A stretch of 8,887 nt of DNA, from the NCBI GenBank assembly GCA_020431945.1, contig JAGQHH010000086.1, forward strand, positions 1 through 8,887, in the 5' to 3' direction. The position numbers were made by a program, and so were the translations under genes. The notes under the pieces are model-generated. The model was not told the DNA's origin. It saw only the letters and a program-made list of their open reading frames with translations, and made no database searches. Every line of letters begins with the position of its first letter. The stretch's first letter is position 1. Source of the stretch: Cyanobacteria bacterium HKST-UBA02. GTDB lineage: Bacteria > Cyanobacteriota > Vampirovibrionia > Obscuribacterales > Obscuribacteraceae. Below are positions 6,169-8,887 of this stretch, in pieces.

Positions 6169-7421
6169 GAAGAATATGGCAGGTGTTCCGAAGGCCACTC
6201 GTTGGTAACCCGGATCCTGATTTTGCCGCCTCGCTCGGCAGAGGCTTTCTTGTACTGGTACCAGTTGTTGAGCTTGAGCTTTATTTTCGCTTCCACGGTT
6301 CTTGCCTCGGGATGAGTCCTGAAAAGGTAGGCGATCATGCTGTGGAGATCCGAGTCGGCGCTGGTGTACTGCATTCGTCCGGTGATTGGTACCTTGTGCC
6401 AGGTTCCCTTCTCGTCTTTGAAACGGACGTCCACGTCGATGGTGTCTTGCTTGAGCATGAACATGTGGAAAGTCCAGGGCTCTTTGTCGGTGAGACAGAG
6501 AGTGGACGCAGGCCTGCCCGGATAGAAATAGATTCGCAGGGGAATCACCGCCATCAACACCAGAAAGGCGACTGCCAGTGCTGTTTCCAGACGAGGTGGT
6601 TTTGCTTCCGGCTCGGCGCTGTCTTTGCCGTCGAAAAAGGCCAGGTAGCCGGTGATCATGATGAGCGAATAGATTATCAAGCTTTCGGTGAGGGTGACGG
6701 CGATGCCCACATGGAGAAGGACTCCCAGAACAAAAGCAATCTTGCGGGTCTTCTTGAAGAAAAAGCCCAGGCAGAGAAAAATCTCCAGAACGATCACCAG
6801 AAGCGAGAAGGGCATCCAGATCCAATCTATAGAACCGAGATATTTGTAGAAGTCGACGAAAAGATGATTGGCCGCCCAGCCGGTTCCCACGGCATACTTG
6901 AAGCTCAAGCCCGAAAGATGCGTCGGGCTCGTGAGCCTTCCAAGAACGGCAAATCCATAGCAGCCTGCCACTGCGAGCTGGATGATCCGGCGTGTGGCGG
7001 ACCGGCTTTTCTCGTGGTGAAAACAGAGAGCGACCATATAAATGAAGATCATTACGACGAAGTGGCACATGAAGGCCACCCGCTCGACGCTGCAGTAGTA
7101 AGCGAGAACCAGGGTCGGCAGAAGCACGAAGATCTTTTTCTTGCCGCCCAGGCAGAGCCAGAGACAGGAGGCGGCAGTGAGGATGAAGATGAAAGCGTTG
7201 AAAGGGGCCGGTGGCAGGGGCGGTGCCAGGAAGGTGTCGCCGAAGCGCCAGGCAGGCACTATATATGGTCCCCCCACTCCCCGGGACCAGGTCCAGACCA
7301 GGAGCAGGCTCGGCAGGCAGCAGAGAGCTGTCAGCCTCCGGATAAGCCCCACCCTGCCCTCGCCGAGATAGAGCCAGTCGCCGAAAGAAAAACCTGATGT
7401 ATCGGTTTCAGCTTCCTTCAT
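6162..7421 (-). CDS. HTTM-domain (vitamin-K-dependent gamma-carboxylase-like) membrane protein
   Basis: A 419-residue protein with a cytoplasmic N-terminus (1-25), about eight membrane segments (near 26-46, 74-92, 97-112, 115-134, 144-162, 198-222, 228-262, 278-299) and a soluble C-terminal domain of about 120 residues (300-419). The helix pair at 228-262, with H237-V-G at its start and a G-Y-L-A-F-F end, fits the HTTM pattern, as does the R-R-L near residue 30 and the later W316-x-F-x-M-F segment seen after the last helix in this family. HTTM proteins share the membrane fold of gamma-glutamyl carboxylase, but most bacterial members have no proven activity, so a carboxylase role is not implied. 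The lysine and histidine residues used by the human enzyme cannot be aligned confidently by eye. The start overlaps the DUF362 stop by 14 bases, so translation is coupled; its own Shine-Dalgarno is weak. It is the last gene of the coupled trio. Confidence 0.7.
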   Translation of the reverse strand: MKEAETDTSGFSFGDWLYLGEGRVGLIRRLTALCCLPSLLLVWTWSRGVGGPYIVPAWRFGDTFLAPPLPPAPFNAFIFILTAASCLWLCLGGKKKIFVLLPTLVLAYYCSVERVAFMCHFVVMIFIYMVALCFHHEKSRSATRRIIQLAVAGCYGFAVLGRLTSPTHLSGLSFKYAVGTGWAANHLFVDFYKYLGSIDWIWMPFSLLVIVLEIFLCLGFFFKKTRKIAFVLGVLLHVGIAVTLTESLIIYSLIMITGYLAFFDGKDSAEPEAKPPRLETALAVAFLVLMAVIPLRIYFYPGRPASTLCLTDKEPWTFHMFMLKQDTIDVDVRFKDEKGTWHKVPITGRMQYTSADSDLHSMIAYLFRTHPEARTVEAKIKLKLNNWYQYKKASAERGGKIRIRVTNEWPSEHLPYSSR

Positions 7422-8442
7422 GCGCCGCTCTTGCGATCATCTCTTTATTGGTCAGGGTGATCGGTTGTTTGAATGGGCGTTTGAGAGAGTCTATGTCCGA
7501 GCCCACCAGATCGATCATGGCCGGGTCGGTATTGCCGATAACTTTTCCGGCCAGGATGAAATAGGCGAGCTCGTCTGGATTGATGGAGGTGATTCGCGTG
7601 CAGGTGGCGTCCAGGGCAGCCAGGTCGCAGCCCATGGCCAGGAAGCCGGTATCGATGGGGGTGCCATTTATCGGACCGTCGCCTTCCATGGCGACCACGG
7701 CGTCCACTACGGCGAACGCCGGCTTGATGATGCGCACCAGGTCGATGATGGACCTGGGAATTCCCTTGAAATGAAGGAGATTTTTCGGCCAGCCATACTT
7801 GCGACCGGGCACCGTTCCGAAAAGATTCTTCATGGAGCAGGTCACGCCTACCCAGTGATGAGTCTTGAGCTTGGGAAGACTGACCACGACATCAGCCCTG
7901 GTGATGGTGGCAGGCAGGTAGAAATGCTCCAGTGAAGTGAAGCCGTGGGGGTTAGGAACCTTGTCGAGATCGTCGAGATTGAGGTCGACGAAGGGGACAT
8001 CCATCTCATCGAGGACGTCCTGTATTCCCATCACTTGCAAGAGAAATTCGGTGTCCCGCATATGACCCGGTCCTTCGGCCACGGTGACGCTGGCGGCGCC
8101 ACGATCCCGGACGAACTTGATCACTGCTTTCACCACTGCCGGGTTGGTGTGGACCGGCATGTCTTTGCGGTATTCCACCATGTTCGGCTTGAGGACGACG
8201 TTTTTGCCTTTCAGATCCGGCACTCCGACTCTGTCTGCGTATTGATGCAGCAGACCTGTCATATCTTCCTGATAGGAAGGGCAGGGAATCAGGGCCACAG
8301 TCGAGCGTCCCTGGTGCCGATCCCTGGCCTGCTCGGCGCTCACTTTGGGGACCTTTACAAGGTCCTCGTTCTTGGCTGCCTTTGTGCATCCGGCAAGGCT
8401 TGTAGATGCTGCAGCGGCTTTCAGGAAGTCACGTCGTTTCAT
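7408..8442 (-). CDS. DUF362-domain protein with Tat signal and lipobox
   Basis: A 344-residue exported protein. The N-terminus has a twin-arginine motif R3-R4-D5-F6-L7-K8, a short alanine-rich region, and a lipobox L16-A17-G18-C19, so it should be folded in the cytoplasm, exported by Tat and anchored as a lipoprotein on C19. The rest is the DUF362 fold: a strand near 47-54, V85-V-L-K-P-N-M, H98-T-N-P-A-V-V-K-A, A122-E-G-P, the segment around L191-P-K-L-K-T-H-H, and a C-terminal G-x-D-x-x-A-L-D-A motif. No ferredoxin-type CxxCxxC cluster is present, although DUF362 proteins often carry one; the remaining cysteines are isolated. The family has no established reaction; Tat export usually marks proteins that fold around a cofactor. 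It overlaps the upstream toroid gene and the downstream HTTM gene by 14 bases each, so it is the middle of a coupled operon. Exact residue numbers in the middle are approximate. Confidence 0.85.
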   Translation of the reverse strand: MKRRDFLKAAAASTSLAGCTKAAKNEDLVKVPKVSAEQARDRHQGRSTVALIPCPSYQEDMTGLLHQYADRVGVPDLKGKNVVLKPNMVEYRKDMPVHTNPAVVKAVIKFVRDRGAASVTVAEGPGHMRDTEFLLQVMGIQDVLDEMDVPFVDLNLDDLDKVPNPHGFTSLEHFYLPATITRADVVVSLPKLKTHHWVGVTCSMKNLFGTVPGRKYGWPKNLLHFKGIPRSIIDLVRIIKPAFAVVDAVVAMEGDGPINGTPIDTGFLAMGCDLAALDATCTRITSINPDELAYFILAGKVIGNTDPAMIDLVGSDIDSLKRPFKQPITLTNKEMIARAAHEGS

Positions 8443-8887
8443 GGCTACTACTCATCTTAAGCGGATTCTCCCCGGATAGGGCGACGAGGACGAGACCGTT
8501 GACCATATTGTTGACCGAGAAGCTGCCGTCATCTTTCTGCCTGGCTAGAAGGTAAGAGAGCTCCTTTTCCCGGGGCTTGCCATAGACATCAAGAGCGAGG
8601 CAGGAAAGGGCCAGGGAAAGGGGCGAGGAATCTTCATCCTCAAAAGATTGGAGCACTTCTATCGCCTTGACGACCTTGGGGTTGTCCGGGATCTCTTGCA
8701 GGGCCAGCAGGGCTTCGGCGGTGGTGAGACGGTAGGGCGGGAGCTCGGCGCCAAGGCTTATATGGTTGCCGTGATTCCATCCTCCCTGGACACACGCGTT
8801 CTCCAGCAAGAATTGATTGGCGAACTGCACAACCTTTATATAAAGATCGGCTCGAGGCAGACCCGGAATCTTCAATGCCATCAAATG
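8429..8887 (-). CDS. Prenyltransferase/squalene-cyclase-like repeat protein, C-terminal part, cut by window edge
   Basis: The last 150 or so residues of a larger protein; the frame is open through the right edge, and the ATG at 8881 and TTG at 8884 are unlikely to be the true start because the visible part begins in mid-repeat. Seen: Q-G-G-W-N-H-G-N, then R-L-T-T-A-E-A-L-L-A-L-Q, a hydrophobic helix with the pattern L-A-L-S-C-L-A-L-D-V-Y-G, then R-Q-K-D-D-G-S-F. The Q-x-x-x-G-x-(W/F) pattern is the QW-type motif of squalene/terpene cyclases and protein prenyltransferases, so the protein is built of alpha-alpha toroid repeats. The cyclase DxDD motif would lie outside the window, so enzyme activity cannot be judged; many such bacterial proteins are not cyclases. 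It ends by overlapping the DUF362 start by 14 bases. Family assignment is good for the fold and weak for function. Confidence 0.75.
   Translation of the reverse strand, partial: HLMALKIPGLPRADLYIKVVQFANQFLLENACVQGGWNHGNHISLGAELPPYRLTTAEALLALQEIPDNPKVVKAIEVLQSFEDEDSSPLSLALSCLALDVYGKPREKELSYLLARQKDDGSFSVNNMVNGLVLVALSGENPLKMSSSHETT

Noticed and set aside
6183..7397. Plus-strand open frame of 404 codons opposite the HTTM gene
   Set aside because: It encodes a low-complexity Glu/His/Gly/Arg-rich product with no recognisable family, whereas the opposite strand has ordered membrane helices and a coupled start.
1..8887. CRISPR array, tRNA/rRNA gene, insertion sequence, toxin-antitoxin pair or defence island
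   Set aside because: No short direct-repeat array, cloverleaf-like segment, transposase or terminal inverted repeats, and no nuclease, toxin or restriction-modification motifs were seen on either strand.

Overview
The window is bacterial, densely coded, of moderately high GC (mid-50s percent by eye), with eight protein-coding genes and no RNA genes, insertion sequences, phage genes or CRISPR arrays that I can see. A Tat-dependent lipoprotein signal and an abundance of inner-membrane proteins fit a diderm bacterium. The lineage cannot be fixed from the sequence. The repeat protein and the FAD-oxidoreductase/glycosyltransferase pair remind me of environmental lineages such as Obscuribacterales (non-photosynthetic Cyanobacteria), Planctomycetes or Acidobacteria, but this is a weak impression.

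Left block, minus strand (1-2316): three closely spaced genes, read in the order repeat protein (1105-2316), unknown multi-pass membrane protein (212-1084), Bcp/PrxQ-type peroxiredoxin (181 down to the left edge, cut). Gaps are 20 and 30 bases, so they look like one transcription unit. The repeat protein is four copies of a unit with an exact 98-residue period, each containing a module like the N-terminal (MshEN/GspE-N-like) domain of type II secretion and type IV pilus ATPases, but with no ATPase attached. The peroxiredoxin keeps its peroxidatic Cys and lacks the usual Bcp resolving Cys.

Middle block, plus strand (2412-5533): after a 95-base divergent promoter region come an FAD-dependent oxidoreductase of the amine-oxidase/UDP-galactopyranose-mutase-like superfamily and a GT-C type membrane glycosyltransferase. 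They are joined by a one-codon stop/start overlap in which the glycosyltransferase seems to start at CTG. The pair probably serves synthesis or modification of an envelope glycan or lipid-linked sugar.

Right block, minus strand (5508-8887): the C-terminal part of a prenyltransferase/squalene-cyclase-like alpha-toroid protein (cut by the right edge), a Tat/lipobox DUF362 protein, and an HTTM-type membrane protein (related to vitamin-K-dependent gamma-carboxylase). The two junctions each overlap by 14 bases, so the three are almost certainly translated together. Downstream, after a 117-base gap with a palindrome and hairpins, lies a YkgJ-family cysteine-cluster protein that converges on the glycosyltransferase with a 26-base tail-to-tail overlap.

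The best candidate for an undescribed system is the coupled toroid - DUF362 - HTTM operon. The second is the stand-alone four-fold MshEN-like protein with its membrane partner.
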